Notes under the pieces: model-generated
Database searches by the model: none
What the model was told of the DNA's origin: nothing
Seen by the model: the letters and a program-made list of their open reading frames with translations, nothing else
Assembly: GCA_963693365.1 (NCBI GenBank)
Contig: CAVNZM010000008.1
Coordinates: forward strand, 1,240,001-1,304,000
Direction of reading: 5' to 3'
From: Amoebidium appalachense
Taxonomy: Eukaryota > Ichthyosporea
Length of the DNA: 64,000 nt
Made by a program: the position numbers and the translations under genes
Shown here: positions 47,177 through 64,000 of the stretch, piece after piece
Numbering within the stretch: the first letter of the stretch is position 1
Layout of the letters: each line of letters opens with the position of its first letter

Positions 47177-47321
47177 GGGGGGGGTTTTGCTCGGAATATC
47201 CCCTCAGCGGTATATCATGATCACGTACATAGATGTCGGGTGGTGACTATATATCAGGGTTTACTTTCTCTACGAGACACCATAAAGACTACAAGGAGAA
47301 ATCAATTAGCTGGGGTTCCCC

Positions 47322-47322
<1 letters not shown>

Positions 47323-47363
<41 letters not shown>
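47323..47363. repeat. Poly-T tract, 41 bp
   Basis: Uninterrupted T run flanked by GGTTCCCCG and AAGGGGCTCCCC. It could be the poly-A end of a minus-strand retroposon, but no element body was identified. Confidence 0.9.
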
Positions 47364-47366
<3 letters not shown>

Positions 47367-47761
47367 GGGCTCCCCTCGGGACACTCGGTATCAATAACTT
47401 GCGGACTGCAGTGCTAACTTTGGCCAGTGAACTCGGCGTCTCGATTGCGTAATAGCAGATTACTTACATATAAAACAAGTAATCTGGGCGATATAAGATA
47501 CGCCTTTGAGAGCCCCTCAAAGATTCCGGTATAGTTTGTACGGAGACCGTTAACCGGTAGCTCCGAACTTATCCGCAGCCAATTGCTTCGCCGCTCACCG
47601 GATCCCGGGAGTCGCTTTTTTTTTTTCTTCCCTCCCTTCCCTTCTCCAGTCCACACCACCCTTTCCTCGACCCCGTTGTTGTTTGTGCTGTTTCCCAGTT
47701 CTCTCGTTGTTCACTTGGGCAACAGTTTGGGTACCATTACTTTTTTTTCTAATCCGCAGCC

Positions 47762-48986
47762 ATGAGTTTTACTGGTGAGAAGCTTCAATTCACACGCCAG
47801 GCCTCAGGCAAGGAGCAGGAGAAACCCAAGTACAAGTTCACGGACTTCAACTACCACCAATACCAACCACGCACAAAGCAAGTTAACGGGAAAGGGAAAA
47901 AGCAGCAGCCACGGCCCAAGCCAGGCCCCACACCTAACATCACCACCTGGCGGAAGAGCGACTTTAACTCTACCGGTTCTGTCCCTGCTGTTCAACATGG
48001 CCCCACCCATCTACCCACCCCCGTGGCTGTACAAAAACCACAACGGACGGGTGGGTTTCCTTTGAATGACGGCCGATTGCAGCCTGTGGCGCCACGCCAG
48101 ACTGCGATAGAAACGATCAAAGTTGAGGCCCAGGCCACGACGCAACTGTGGCCGCAAGTGTCCGCACAGTTTCCCACGGGGAAAGCTACGAATTTAAACG
48201 CGACGAACGTAACCTTTACGAATGAAAGCACGCACACAGCACCAACACTACAAGACGCTCAGAGCTTGGGTGTCCTGGCGCAACTACCAACGACGGGGTT
48301 GAAGCCGGAGGGGACGGGGGGCTTGGGGGGTGATGCAGCGTTTAACTTCTTCCGCTACCTGCTTGCAGCCAAGTCCAACCTCGTGCTTCAGCTGCAGCTA
48401 TTGGACCAGCAGGCAGCCCTCCTTCGTCCTTTCCTCACCCCCGAGCAGCTTGAAGAGGCTGCGGCAGGCGCCGGCTTGCCTGGGCTGCTCCTTCCCACGC
48501 CGCAAGTGTCTCTGTCTATGGACACCTCCACTGTTGGGGCCTCGTTTGGGCTGCAGAGCAACATGCAAGGCCAATTGGGTGCCCTGCCTCTTATCTCCTT
48601 CCCACAGCAGCTGCCCTTCCAGACCGCCCCTCTTCAGACACAAGACATGGCCTTTAATTTCCAGCCCCTGCAACAGGCGGCCCAGGCCACCCCCCCACAG
48701 CCTGTTTCCATGATGGAACGCCGAGACAGCATCATCTCCACAGCCACCACGGTAGTAGACCACGGACATCACCAGCAAGACAACTCGCTGTATATGCATT
48801 CCCCCTCGTCCATCGCTACGCCCCGGTGCCCCGATCGACTCACCCTTCGAGTCTCTGTCTTCCCTCCCATGGTCGCCTGAATTCGACCCCTCGAGCCCGG
48901 CCGATGAGATTCTTGACACCAGCGATGTTATGTCTCTGAATAATGTCGGGTCTGGCGATTTGGATCTTTTGCCTCACTGGCAGTGA
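47762..48986 (+). CDS. Gln/Pro-rich protein of unknown function with a +1-frame acidic C-terminus
   Basis: A single uninterrupted frame from ATG 47762 to TGA 48878-48880 (372 aa). The N-terminus is basic (MSFTGEKLQFTRQASGKEQ). The middle is rich in Thr, Gln and Pro. A likely helix lies at about residues 197-237 (FNFFRYLLAAKSNLVLQLQ, LLRPFLTPEQLEEAAA). No family is recognised. The last residues in frame 0 look random, while the +1 frame from 48825 reads a plausible acidic tail (SPFESLSSLPWSPEF, PADEILDTSDVMSL, DLDLLPHWQ) to TGA 48984-48986. Skipping one base in the CCCC run 48821-48824 joins the two into about 407 aa. Either the assembly has one C too many, or there is a real frameshift. Glutamine-rich plus acidic composition suggests a transcriptional regulator, but this is only inference. 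Confidence 0.6.
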
Positions 48987-50014
48987 AATAGACATTGCAC
49001 AGAATAGGCCCTGAATTTTGCTTGTGGCATACCTCCACCAATTTCTGAAGCAAAAAGTTTTGTTTAGACTTCGTGAGTTCGGAGTTCGTGCGGTGGTTTT
49101 ACTGTATACTTTGGCTTAATTGTCGAAAATAACCGCTCTGGCGTGCAATATACGCTGCCAACGTGCAAAGGTATACAGATTTGTGTGTAAATGTTCTGTA
49201 AGTGCAACAGGGTACATATGAAACCTTGTGCAAACTTCTATTTTTCTGTGTGATACTAGGAGCCTCGTGACCCTCGCGTATTTTTTATATCCATATGGTC
49301 CTTAGGGTTTGGTGTGTGCCTACGTATATAATGGTACTCTTGCTATCTTAGGCGCAAGCATAGAATTTTGTTTGGTATAAAACGAAAGAGGCATGCAGTA
49401 ATTTGTGCATGCACAAATAGCGACAACGATTTATGGTGCTGACCTTTGGGAAGAGTCGAGCGTATATTTATTTAACCGCCGACGGATATTCTCCTATTTT
49501 TAAACGTCATATCTATCTTTATTCATGTACATTTTTAAATTACGCAGACACGCTAGACATGTCAACCATTTTTCAGAATTATATTTATCAGGCAGGGCAT
49601 GAAAAATTTGCGAGAACAAAACGAAAACAAAAAATAAAAATGGCCTGCCCCTTAAGTATGAGCGGAGCAGCTTTCATGGCGCACTAAACACGAAACAAAA
49701 AGTGTGCAAGACATAAGCACCACGTGTGTATACAACCGTTTTTTTGAACGTGCACACGCGTGTGAGAGAACACAACACACTCTGGCATGCCCCGCCCAGT
49801 TCCCCCCCGCTGCTGTCTGAGTTGGAGAGTCGTATATACGTGGGCTAAGGGGTCGAAACTCAGACGCAATTGATGACTTGGGCCCTCCCTGAGGATGGGC
49901 TCTGCTTATGACGCATACTGTGCGCATGGCTGATGTTGCATACTTGAATGTTTGCCTTTGCATGTGTCCTTCGTGTATGCGTACTTCGTACCGTGTTCCG
50001 CATTCAACCCCCCC

Positions 50015-50056
<42 letters not shown>

Positions 50057-50623
50057 TCTCTCTCTCCTCGATCCTCCTTCTCACACATGCAATTTTTTAT
50101 AGCATGTGCCAGCCGGACCGGCTGCCGGTCCTGCAAAGGTTTCACACATAATTTTCACAACATACCACATGCAGTACTGCAGTGTTGTAAGTTGCCACGA
50201 CGATGTAGTATTTACAGGAAAGACCCCGGGGGCTATATACCAGTGTACCACTTGTTACTCAGAAAACCAAATAATTGCCCTATGTATTGTCGGACATGTA
50301 ACACAGTATTCTTTGTGTGTTTTGATGGTTGGATGAAATTCTGCTCTAATTCACATTCATGCGTATATAAACTAAACTGTACATTTGGTTGGATATGGAC
50401 ATGCGTCATATGTACACAGTCACTTCATCATCAAGTTGCGCTTGCAAATCCAAGCCTTTGCGACTCAAACCACCACAAACGCTGCATTCCAGCCCATCCA
50501 CTAATAACATAGAGCCAATTTTTAATGTCAGCACAGTGCACACCATTGGTAAAAAGGTGTTTACCGTCACCCTATCGACACTGTAAATAGCTCATCCAAA
50601 TTGTACCATGCACGTGCATGACG
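48987..50623. other. Convergent 3' intergenic region
   Basis: Unique sequence (likely 3'UTR of the upstream gene) to about 49850, then a poly-C-tailed dispersed element (49889-50054) and unique AT-rich DNA. A TGACGTCA (50619-50626) overlaps the HMCES stop codon. No exon was recognised. Confidence 0.55.
49889..50054 (+). repeat. Poly-C-tailed dispersed element, longest-tailed copy
   Basis: Begins TGAGGATGGGCTCTGCTTAT. It contains CTGATGTTGCATACTTGAAT and ends ACTTCGTACCGTGTTCCGCA, TTCAA, followed by about 45 C with one A interruption. It links the families at 8892-9000 (5' part) and 38432-38534 (3' part). Confidence 0.65.
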
Positions 50624-50626
50624 TCA
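50619..50626. promoter_or_regulatory. TGACGTCA palindrome overlapping the HMCES stop
   Basis: A perfect palindrome whose TCA forms the reverse complement of the HMCES TGA stop. It may be coincidental. Confidence 0.2.
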
Positions 50627-51241
50627 CAGGCTGTTGCGTGGCCTCTTGGCCTCCTCCCCCACAGGCCCAGGACCGTCATCGGTGGCTGGACGCTTGCTTG
50701 TGATTGGCTCCTTTTTGGGGGCTGTAAATATATCCGATCAACCCAATTAGTAACATAGGATTGGGGGTGCCACTAGGTTGAAAGGATGCCACCAACGTGC
50801 ATGCGGGTGTATGTGAAGGTTAGTGTTCATGCGCCAATACCCACAAAAACCCGTGCATGTGTCCGCATGTTGGATATCGGCGCAAGGGTATGTGTTCACA
50901 TAGCACACACACGCAAACACCCATCCCAAACACACACAGACCGAACAGTGCCAACAATACTACCGCCCACACCCACAAATATTCTCGCTACGATGGTCAT
51001 CATGATGGGCCATGCCCATGCAAGAGCATGCATACCCCAACACCCACCCACCCACCCAACCACCCACCCACATACACACACACACTGACACACCCACCCG
51101 AGTGCAGACGCTTGTGCCCCCCCCTCCCCCCTCTTCCCTCCCCCGCCCGCCTGGTATGACGGAAATAACAATGCAGATTGCAAAGAACACAGAAGTAATA
51201 TGCATCTTAACAACCCATCGGATCCCTCGGTGGGAGGGGGA

Positions 51242-51281
<40 letters not shown>

Positions 51282-51688
51282 CTTACTTGTGGGAGCCTTC
51301 GAGAAGAAGGAGGTGATCTTGGGGGCCTCCTTGAGGGGTTTGGCCAGATCTGGGCGGTCATTCTTGACGTTGCCTACGTCCTTGGATACTTTGTGCCTGC
51401 GCAGAGACACGTGGGAGAATGGGTGGGTGAGAAACATCTGGCCGTGTGCATGAAGTGGTTGGGCCAACGTGTAAGGCTGGGGAGTCTACGAACACGAGTA
51501 GATAGGGGGATGTGGAGCTCGAAAGGGAGCTTTTGATTGGACATACATAGGCCAAAGAATAGGTAGCTGTGTCAAAACTGAGGGTAGGGAAGCAAGAGTG
51601 GATAGTAGTCCATGGGTGCGGTTATTAATTGAAGTCCCCCCCCCCCCCCCACTTCTTATTATTTACTTCTTCTTCTTCTTCTTCTTCT

Positions 51689-51724
<36 letters not shown>

Positions 51725-51739
51725 TTGTTGTTGTTGTTG

Positions 51740-51838
<99 letters not shown>

Positions 51839-51998
51839 GGGTTCTGGGGCCCTTGATACTCTCGATTCTAGCAGCAGTGAACACCAAGAGAAGGGGCGCA
51901 CAAACACACAAAGTCATTTACTAACACACAACACACCCTCAAAGCAACAAGGCATGCACACGGACAGCAACAACCTTTTATAGGCAACCACACACATA

Positions 51999-52073
<75 letters not shown>

Positions 52074-52328
52074 GTACCACTTGAGGTCGCCTGCATAGGG
52101 GACCAGATACTTTGCCGCCAGCTTGTCGAAAGGTACCTCGGGATCAAGCCACTCCTGTTTGTGCAACATGAGGCCATGCAAATACACACAGAGCACCGTT
52201 ATAAAGTGCCCGGCACATGTGCTCATTTGTACACACAGGTACACGCACAGACAGCCGCAAACCATGGCACACATCTACAAGTGCAAGCACACAAAAACAC
52301 CCGCTCACACACGTATACAAACACGTTC

Positions 52329-52364
<36 letters not shown>

Positions 52365-53578
52365 ACACACACACATGAAATTCATGCATATATCTCGTGC
52401 AAATGCACCACGACACATAATTTGTGCATGCAAGTGGTCTGTTCCCCGTAAGTGGCCGTGATGAAAAGGCATGACAAGAGGGAGGAAGGTCGAGGGATGG
52501 GCATGGGGGACGTGTAAAAAAATTAGAGTGTTGGCTGTCAAAAAGGAAAGACCGAAGCAAGAGGGGGTGAACGAGGCCTCGGAGCGGAGGGTGTGTGTGC
52601 GAGTGCCGCGCGCGCCCGCACGCGCGCATGTGTGTGATTGAGTGTGTGTCTGTGTTGATTGGGGGGGATGTGTGTGTGTGTGTGTGTGTGTGTGGCAGTA
52701 CATTGATGGCATGGTGGTCTGGGAGGATGGCAGGCATGCGGTTGTGCAGCCATGAGAGGGCCTTGCTGGAGTCTACCGTGATGATCGTGTAGCTGTCTAG
52801 CTGCTCCCCTGCACCGCTATATTTAGAAATGTCCATATTTGGCAGTGTCCATGTTAAGCAATGTCTATGTTTTTTAGCAGTGTCCGCGTTTGGTAGTGTC
52901 CATGTCTAGAAATGTCTATGTTTAGCGATGTCCTTATTTGGCAGTGTCCATGTTTAGCAATGTCTATGTTTTTAGCAGTGTCCATATTTGGCAGTGTCCA
53001 TGTTTAGCAATGTCTATGTTTAGCGATGTCCTTATTTGGCAGTGTCCATGTTTAGCAATGTATATGTTTAGCAGTGTCTATATTTGGCAGTGTCCATGCT
53101 TAGAAATGCTAATATTTGGCAGTGTCTATATTTGGCAGTGTCCATGTTTAGAAATGCCAATATTTGGCAGTGTCTATATGTGGCGGTGTCTATTTCTTAC
53201 ATTTAGCAGTGCTTGGTCCACATTTGGCAATGCTTGATCCATATTTGGCAATGCTTGATCCATATTTGGCAATGCTCGATCCATATTTGGCAGTGCTTTG
53301 TCTGAGCAGTGCTCTTTGGGTAAAGACGACATGCCAGGCCAGATTAGACAGAGTAACTGGTTGGCAGTGGTCAAATGTGCTTATGCGGGCAAGTAATCGT
53401 GCTGGTGTGCATGTAGCCGTTGTGTGCAAGTGTGAGAGTTTGCAAGATGTTATGCTCTGGAATTGCCCCATGTTTCCGCCGGCTGATCGGATTATTGTTA
53501 AGCACACACACACTTGCACTCATGTGCATACATACGAATTGGAGTGAGGCTAAGTGTGTTTGTGTTTTTATAGTAGTC

Positions 53579-53667
<89 letters not shown>

Positions 53668-54295
53668 ATGCATGCATGTGTGCGCATGTGTGTGTATGCA
53701 CATACCCGTGTCCTTGCTCTCCCAGTGGCTGTACAGGCCAGCCATAGTCAGGGGCCGTCCATCAGCAAAATACACAAAGTACGGCTGCTTGCCTGCTGCC
53801 GCCCCCTCATCCTTCCACTCATAAAACCTGGCACAAGATATCCTTAGTAAATGATAGACATGTGAAATTTCACGGGAAGAAATCAACACAAAAGCCCTTG
53901 TGCTTTGCACCCGGGCATGTCTCTATTCACAACATTAAATGTACTCTCTCTGTGGTACTCTGTTCCATTGTTATAACCGTCAGCTATGGAAACCCAGTGT
54001 TTACAGACTAGACATGAACGAATGACTATGATCTTTCCATACAACCAGATAAAAAAACCTTTAAAATAATCCGTGCAAACAAGGGCGGTCGCAACAGCAA
54101 TGAGTATCTTGCAGTTATAGGGTGACGGAATTAACATGCTGGGTGTTAAAGTGTGGTTACATACGTGTGTCCGCTCTTGTATATGCGTGGTTTCCTGCGC
54201 TTTGCTCAAGCAAACACGTGTGTGCTTGTGCCATTGTGCAATCCAATGCGGTGTGTGTGTTTGTGTTTGTGTTTGTGTTTGTGTTTGTGTTTGTG

Positions 54296-54379
<84 letters not shown>

Positions 54380-55394
54380 ATACCATATGCCGCACCCAAG
54401 GTCGTTCATTTGTATTCGTATGTGTGTGTGTTGGTGCGTGTAGGGCGTTTCCCCCCTGCACATTCACGTGCTGGTGTTTAAACACGTGTGCATGTGTGTG
54501 TGTGTATGCCAGCACCTACCCCTCAGCCACGACCACACACCTATGCCCCTTGACCAGTGACCTATACATGGGGGTAGTGGCCACCGTTTCTGCCCGTGCA
54601 TTGATGGTGTTGAGTGTGCCCTTGTAGTCGGGTCTCTCTTTGCTCCACGACGGAATAAGCCCCCATTTCTGTGTAACATCAGTCACTATCATCCCCCCCC
54701 CCCCCCCCCCCCCCCCCCCCCGTTTTTATTTGCCCACCAACACCTCAACCTCACCTCGCTACCTTTCACTGTCCGTCAGATACCCTGTTTCTCTTTCTCG
54801 TTTGTTCGTACGGCTATAGCCCTCAAACCCACGTGTGTCTGCAACTACCCCCCTCCCCCCGCAGCTCCTCTACTGAGAAATGATTTCTCTTGTCACAGAA
54901 CCCCCCCCCCCTCCCCCCCCCCCCCCCCCCCAAAAAAAACAAACAAAAAAACCAAAAAAAAACAAAAAAAAAAACCACCCACGCACAGCATGCGTTCCTA
55001 AAATCACAGCTCACCAGGGCAAAGAAGAAAAATCAGGCGAAAGAACCAACAGGCAAAAGACAAAAGCCGAAACGATTCAACCAGAAGAATCAAACCCCTC
55101 CAACTCCGGCCCGCATCCCCTCCGTGTCCCCTCAACCTCCAACTCTCGTAGTCTCCAAGCCACCCCGCCCATCGACAAGAAAAACACTATGAGGGAGAAG
55201 GAGATGAGGTACGAGCACCATCCAGTACACGCACCATGAAGCATAGGGCCATGCCAGCCTGCTCACTGCTGCCCCCACTGCCTGCCCTGTGCTGCAGAAT
55301 GGGCTGGAACCGCCCTGGATATTGCACCAGAATATGTCAGCACAATATCCTGCGGACCCCCCCCCCCCCCCCCCCCCCCCACTCCCCCCAATGC

Positions 55395-55464
<70 letters not shown>

Positions 55465-55476
55465 ACCGCTTTTTTT

Positions 55477-55507
<31 letters not shown>

Positions 55508-56282
55508 TGTAAAACATAAGAAAACAGAAGCAGTCGGTTATCAAAAGGATCCAACATGCAAATCGAACCCAAGTACAATTAAGCCTCCTTCCCCATTGAT
55601 GCCCCCCCCCCCCCCCCAAAAAAAAAAAAAAAACAAACAAAAAAAAAGGAATGAAAAGGAAAAGAAAAACGTGTCCTCATCCAGTCACACATGCTATATA
55701 TGCACTCTGGGGAGCCCTGAATGTGACCAAAAAAGATCCACACGGTGGGCCACAAAACCAAGGGAACCGAGAACTATCAGCATGAATCCGGGAGAATAAC
55801 AGAAGTAAGGAAATGATACCCAGAAACCACCACAGAATAACATTATAAACCCGCAATAAAATAATGATTCTCACCCGGGCCCACGTTATTTGAGGGTCTG
55901 TAGCGGTCTCTATTCTGCACCCGACTGTCCGGCACACCATAGCGCCGCTGGATGTCATCTGCCCCCTAAGGTGGGTTGTGTGTGTGTGTGTTGGGGGGGG
56001 GGGGGGGGGGGGGGGGGAGGGGAAGGGGGGGGGGGGGGAGTGTTGGCGTGGTGGTGGTGGTGGTTGGGATGGTGGCTGTGATTGGTGTTCTTTATTTCTT
56101 ATTTTTTTTTTTTTGAGGGGGGTGAGCGCGAGCGGGGGGAGCTGGGTGGGTGGGATGGCCCGGGGGAGGAAGGGGGGGAAGTCTTGTCATAAAAACCTTC
56201 TCCGCGCCCTCATGAACACATTTTGAAACTTCCTCAACATTTGGGGAGTCAAAAGCCTTTGTTGATCTGACAAAGATCCCCA

Positions 56283-56316
<34 letters not shown>

Positions 56317-56443
56317 CTCCCTAATCCAACCTAAAAAACCCCCTTGTAAGGCAGCCATCGATCTGTCGTTTTTAAATGAAATGGTAAGCTAAGCACTAAA
56401 CGCCCTTCCAACCTCAGAGAAGTGCTCAGCCAATATCCCCCCC

Positions 56444-56474
<31 letters not shown>

Positions 56475-56491
56475 AAAAAAAAAAAAGAGAG

Positions 56492-56522
<31 letters not shown>

Positions 56523-56848
56523 AAAAAAAAAAAAGAGAGAGGGGGGGGGGGGAGGGAAGAAGAAAGAAGAAAAAGGAAACCCCACAACCCCCATGCTCTC
56601 CCTTTAGCACTGGGCCGGCCCCCTACGTCTCAACGGAAAAATACTTCTTCCAACCTTATTCAACCCAATCCCTCGTTATTGGGGCGTTCACAGTCCCTGT
56701 TCTTCAGACACCGCCCCGCCTCAAGCCATATCTATTTTCAAAAATTATGAGCCGAAATATGAGAAGTGCCACTGGATCAGTTACATATTTTCTCATTATC
56801 TGCTTTCCTCCATCTCCTGTCACCATCTCCTACCTATCTGTCACCAAC

Positions 56849-56897
<49 letters not shown>

Positions 56898-57044
56898 CTC
56901 TTTTGTCACCCCTACTACCTCAGCAAAAAAAATCTTCTCAGAGGCTGTGTATTCCCATTTTCTCTAATTTTCCCTCAACCATCGGCGTCCACTAATTGTC
57001 TTTCCCACTTCTTCGTATAGCCCCACCGTGTCAACCTTAGCCAG

Positions 57045-57078
<34 letters not shown>

Positions 57079-57198
57079 TCCTTTCAACCATCTTCCACCA
57101 TGGCCACACGATTCTAAAAAAGCAGTAGCGGCAGTTAAAACGAGAAGTTGTCGCCACATTTTTGAGCTTACCAGCGAACAAGCAGTCCGCCCACACAT
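50624..57198 (-). CDS. HMCES: HMCES/SRAP abasic-site DNA-protein crosslink protein
   Basis: Nine exons: 57172-57198, 55875-55965, 55229-55314, 54520-54668, 53706-53827, 52702-52808, 52078-52154, 51287-51396, 50624-50721. They give 288 aa with all phases consistent. The protein starts MCGRTACSL; Cys2 becomes the N-terminal nucleophile after Met removal and crosslinks abasic sites in single-stranded DNA. Other SRAP landmarks are RYRPSNNVGPGRFQPIL, KWGLIPSWSKE, NARAET (Asn91), GFYEWKDEG (Glu121), HNRMPAIL and WHKVSKDVGNVKND (His221). The tail is basic (TSKRPATDDG, EEAKRPRNSL), and ITSFFSK (247-253) resembles a PCNA-interacting motif. Several introns carry (GT)n next to the donor. Exon 1 is only 27 nt of coding sequence, so annotation pipelines may miss it. 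Identification is firm. Confidence 0.93.
51659..51841. repeat. Composite homopolymer block
   Basis: (CTT)n, then T about 33, (GTT)n, G about 37, T about 39, G about 24 in sequence. It lies in HMCES intron 7, where the sense strand reads C and A runs. Confidence 0.95.
52830..53300. repeat. 16-bp minisatellite in HMCES intron 5
   Basis: Alternating units TTTGGCAGTGTCCATG and TTTAGCAATGTCTATG, about 25-30 copies. It passes into a 21-bp variant with TTTGGCAATGCTTGATCCATA near 53220-53290. The array begins about 20 nt from the acceptor of exon 6. Confidence 0.85.
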
Positions 57199-58788
57199 CG
57201 TGCCAGCAGTCGAAGAACTCTTGAGCTGGTGTTCGTTGGGCGTTCGTATGCAGAAATGCCTATGATAAAAAAGAACGGGAAAGCTTGGGAGAAAGGGCAA
57301 CAAATGGAGGCATAACAATAGCAGTTTACAGGGCAAATTATTCACATATCAACAGAACTCACGAATCTAGGCTTTTGAGAGTTATGGCTTCACGCATCTT
57401 CAAAGCGCAGGAATGTTGTCTTGGCACACGGGCCACCTTTCAAGTAGGCTTTCAATTGTCTTGTTTTCTCTGCTGGAGCGTCAGTCAGTGGTGAGCCATC
57501 GTTTGTTTAGTCTCCATAGCGTAGACCTACAAAAGTGTAAATTACAGGAATTAAGGCCAATAGACTGGTGGCTGATGATGTCATTAGCATTAGACTCGTC
57601 CTATACAAAAATATCGGCATCACTCAACAGATCTAGAGCCAGCACACAGGATAGGACCAAAGAGTTGGGAGAAAAACATTAGAAACATCAGTTAAGAAAT
57701 CGACAATAGGGAGTGAAAAGGAGGGGGGCAGCAGTGTGAGCAGGTGGGTGCATAGGGATGGAGACGCACACACATACACAGAATTTTTCCTCTGTCGTCT
57801 GTTGTTGGCGCTTGTTGCGGAGGATTCGCTGGTAAAAACAGCATTGCCTGTCTCATTCATTTTAAGCCGGATTTTTGGGGCTTAAATCATCAGTAGCTGT
57901 TGCTTTAGACAGTGGGGCAAAAACTTTTCGGCAAGTTACGTGGGCAGGATGCCCATACAAAGGAAAATTATGCAACGATTACTGCCTCAATGAACTTGCA
58001 GTCTCTTCGCAGTCTCTCTTTGATTAGAGTGAGAACAGAAGAGATCGGAAGGTTTATTTACATATTTATGAGAGAGGGCTATATATAATTGGCGCAATAC
58101 GGTGATGATCTTACTACTTTCCTCTGAGACCCCAAACTATAACCAACACCATGACCTCACACGCACGTACACGCACACCTCTCTTGCCTGCATGCTTTCT
58201 ACTTTTTCAAGATCCTTCTCTCCCCCTCACGTGCCCTGCAACCGGATCGACTACAGTGCATATGTTATTTGCTCCCTTCCTCACAACTTTTCCCTCTTCC
58301 TCATTTCCGCTTTCTCCCTTTCCTCCATCTCTCCCCCCCCCCCCCCCCCCCCCCCATCCATCCATCCCCCCCCCCTCCCCCCCCCCCCCCCTCCCCGCCC
58401 CCACCCCCTCCCCTTCCGCCGTTCTCCTGCCTCTCTCCGTCTGCCTCATGGTTTTTCACACCCCTTATTCTTTTTGGCTTGATTTCAGCTTCAGCTTGCA
58501 TCTACTCCACTGGTTTCTCCATTGTATTTACAGCTCCTTCAGCCATCTCCCCCCTACCCCTCCCCCTCTCCTCTCCCGCCCACTCTTCCCCTTAGCCCCC
58601 CCCCCCCCCCCCCCCCCACACACACACACCAAGTTATTTTGTAGCCTTCTCCCATTTTGTAGCCTTCCCCCTCCACTCCGTTCTCACATGCAACCCCTCC
58701 CCCCTCCCCCCTCCCTCCCCCTGCCCCTCCTCTGGCTCCCTCCTGACTCCAACACCAAGTTTTGTATGCTTTCATTCTCAGTCCCCTC

Positions 58789-58819
<31 letters not shown>

Positions 58820-59056
58820 AAAAAACAAAAAAAAACATATGCACAAACACACGCAGAGAGAGAGAGACACACACACACACAGCCACACACACATTATTCT
58901 TTGCACCGCTAACACCCTTACTTAGCCACATGTACACCTCACATCCTTCCACTCAAGAGCAACCCGGTGCCTTTCGTCCACGAGACCCCTTCTAAGACTC
59001 CCCTGCCTCTCCTTCCACCTAACATTTTTCTTCCTTTCTTTCTTTTTTCTTGACAG
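57199..59056. other. Divergent intergenic region (HMCES and VAC14)
   Basis: Contains promoters of both flanking genes by position. 57199-58330 is unique sequence. 58331-58830 is C/T-rich with C runs, one continued by A (58788-58825). The region ends TTTTTTCTTGACAG, an acceptor before the VAC14 leader exon, so a 5'UTR intron probably occupies part of it. No coding exon was recognised. Confidence 0.5.
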
Positions 59057-63978
<4,922 letters not shown>

Positions 63979-64000
63979 GTGTGTCTGCCTGCACACGGGG

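Larger units (their letters stand above)
43481..47761. other. Divergent intergenic region (kinase and Gln/Pro-rich gene)
   Basis: About 4.3 kb of mostly unique, AT-rich sequence with few long simple repeats. It holds two TGACGTCA sites 149 and 205 bp upstream of the kinase start, two adjacent palindromes (46297-46386), a dispersed repeat copy (47132-47176), and a 41-T run (47323-47363). The pyrimidine-rich leader before 47762 ends CTAATCCGCAG just before the start codon, so a 5'UTR intron is possible. No coding exon was recognised. Confidence 0.6.

Overview
This window is eukaryotic nuclear DNA. The genes are broken into many short exons with GT-AG introns. The space between exons is packed with microsatellites, mainly (GT)n/(CA)n, and with very long G or C homopolymers, up to 82 pure G. 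The five recognisable gene families (DCAF7/WDR68, choline/ethanolamine kinase, HMCES/SRAP, VAC14, F-box) are pan-eukaryotic. A secreted proteinase-K-like subtilase with its own cysteine-rich tail would suit a free-living protist or alga, but the sequence alone does not fix the lineage. Nothing bacterial, viral or organellar was seen.

Layout: 639-1559 (+) holds the last two exons of a DCAF7-type WD40 protein. 4013-12561 (-) is an 11-exon secreted subtilase. 12562-28991 is gene-poor and repeat-rich. It contains a hAT-like non-autonomous transposon (18635-19553), tandem repeats, a tRNA-like sequence, and some coding-looking islands that I could not assemble into a gene. 28992-32582 (+) is an F-box/leucine-rich-repeat gene of 3 exons. 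34235-43480 (-) is a 14-exon choline/ethanolamine kinase. 47762-48986 (+) is a Gln/Pro-rich protein of unknown function whose acidic C-terminus lies in the +1 frame. 50624-57198 (-) is a 9-exon HMCES abasic-site shield protein. 59057 to the window edge (+) is the N-terminal part of VAC14.

The genes do not form one pathway. They are housekeeping functions: lipid head-group phosphorylation, phosphoinositide scaffolding, DNA-crosslink repair, ubiquitin ligase adaptors and extracellular proteolysis. Exon joins were chosen so that phase, GT/AG and family similarity all agree. Codon totals close in frame for the subtilase (679 aa), F-box protein (573 aa), kinase (460 aa) and HMCES (288 aa).

The most unusual content is non-coding. 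A family of short dispersed elements opens with a core like CTGATGATGGGCTCTG and ends in a long poly-C tract, sometimes continued by poly-A. Dinucleotide repeats also form the splice sites themselves, and the 8-bp palindrome TGACGTCA is over-represented.
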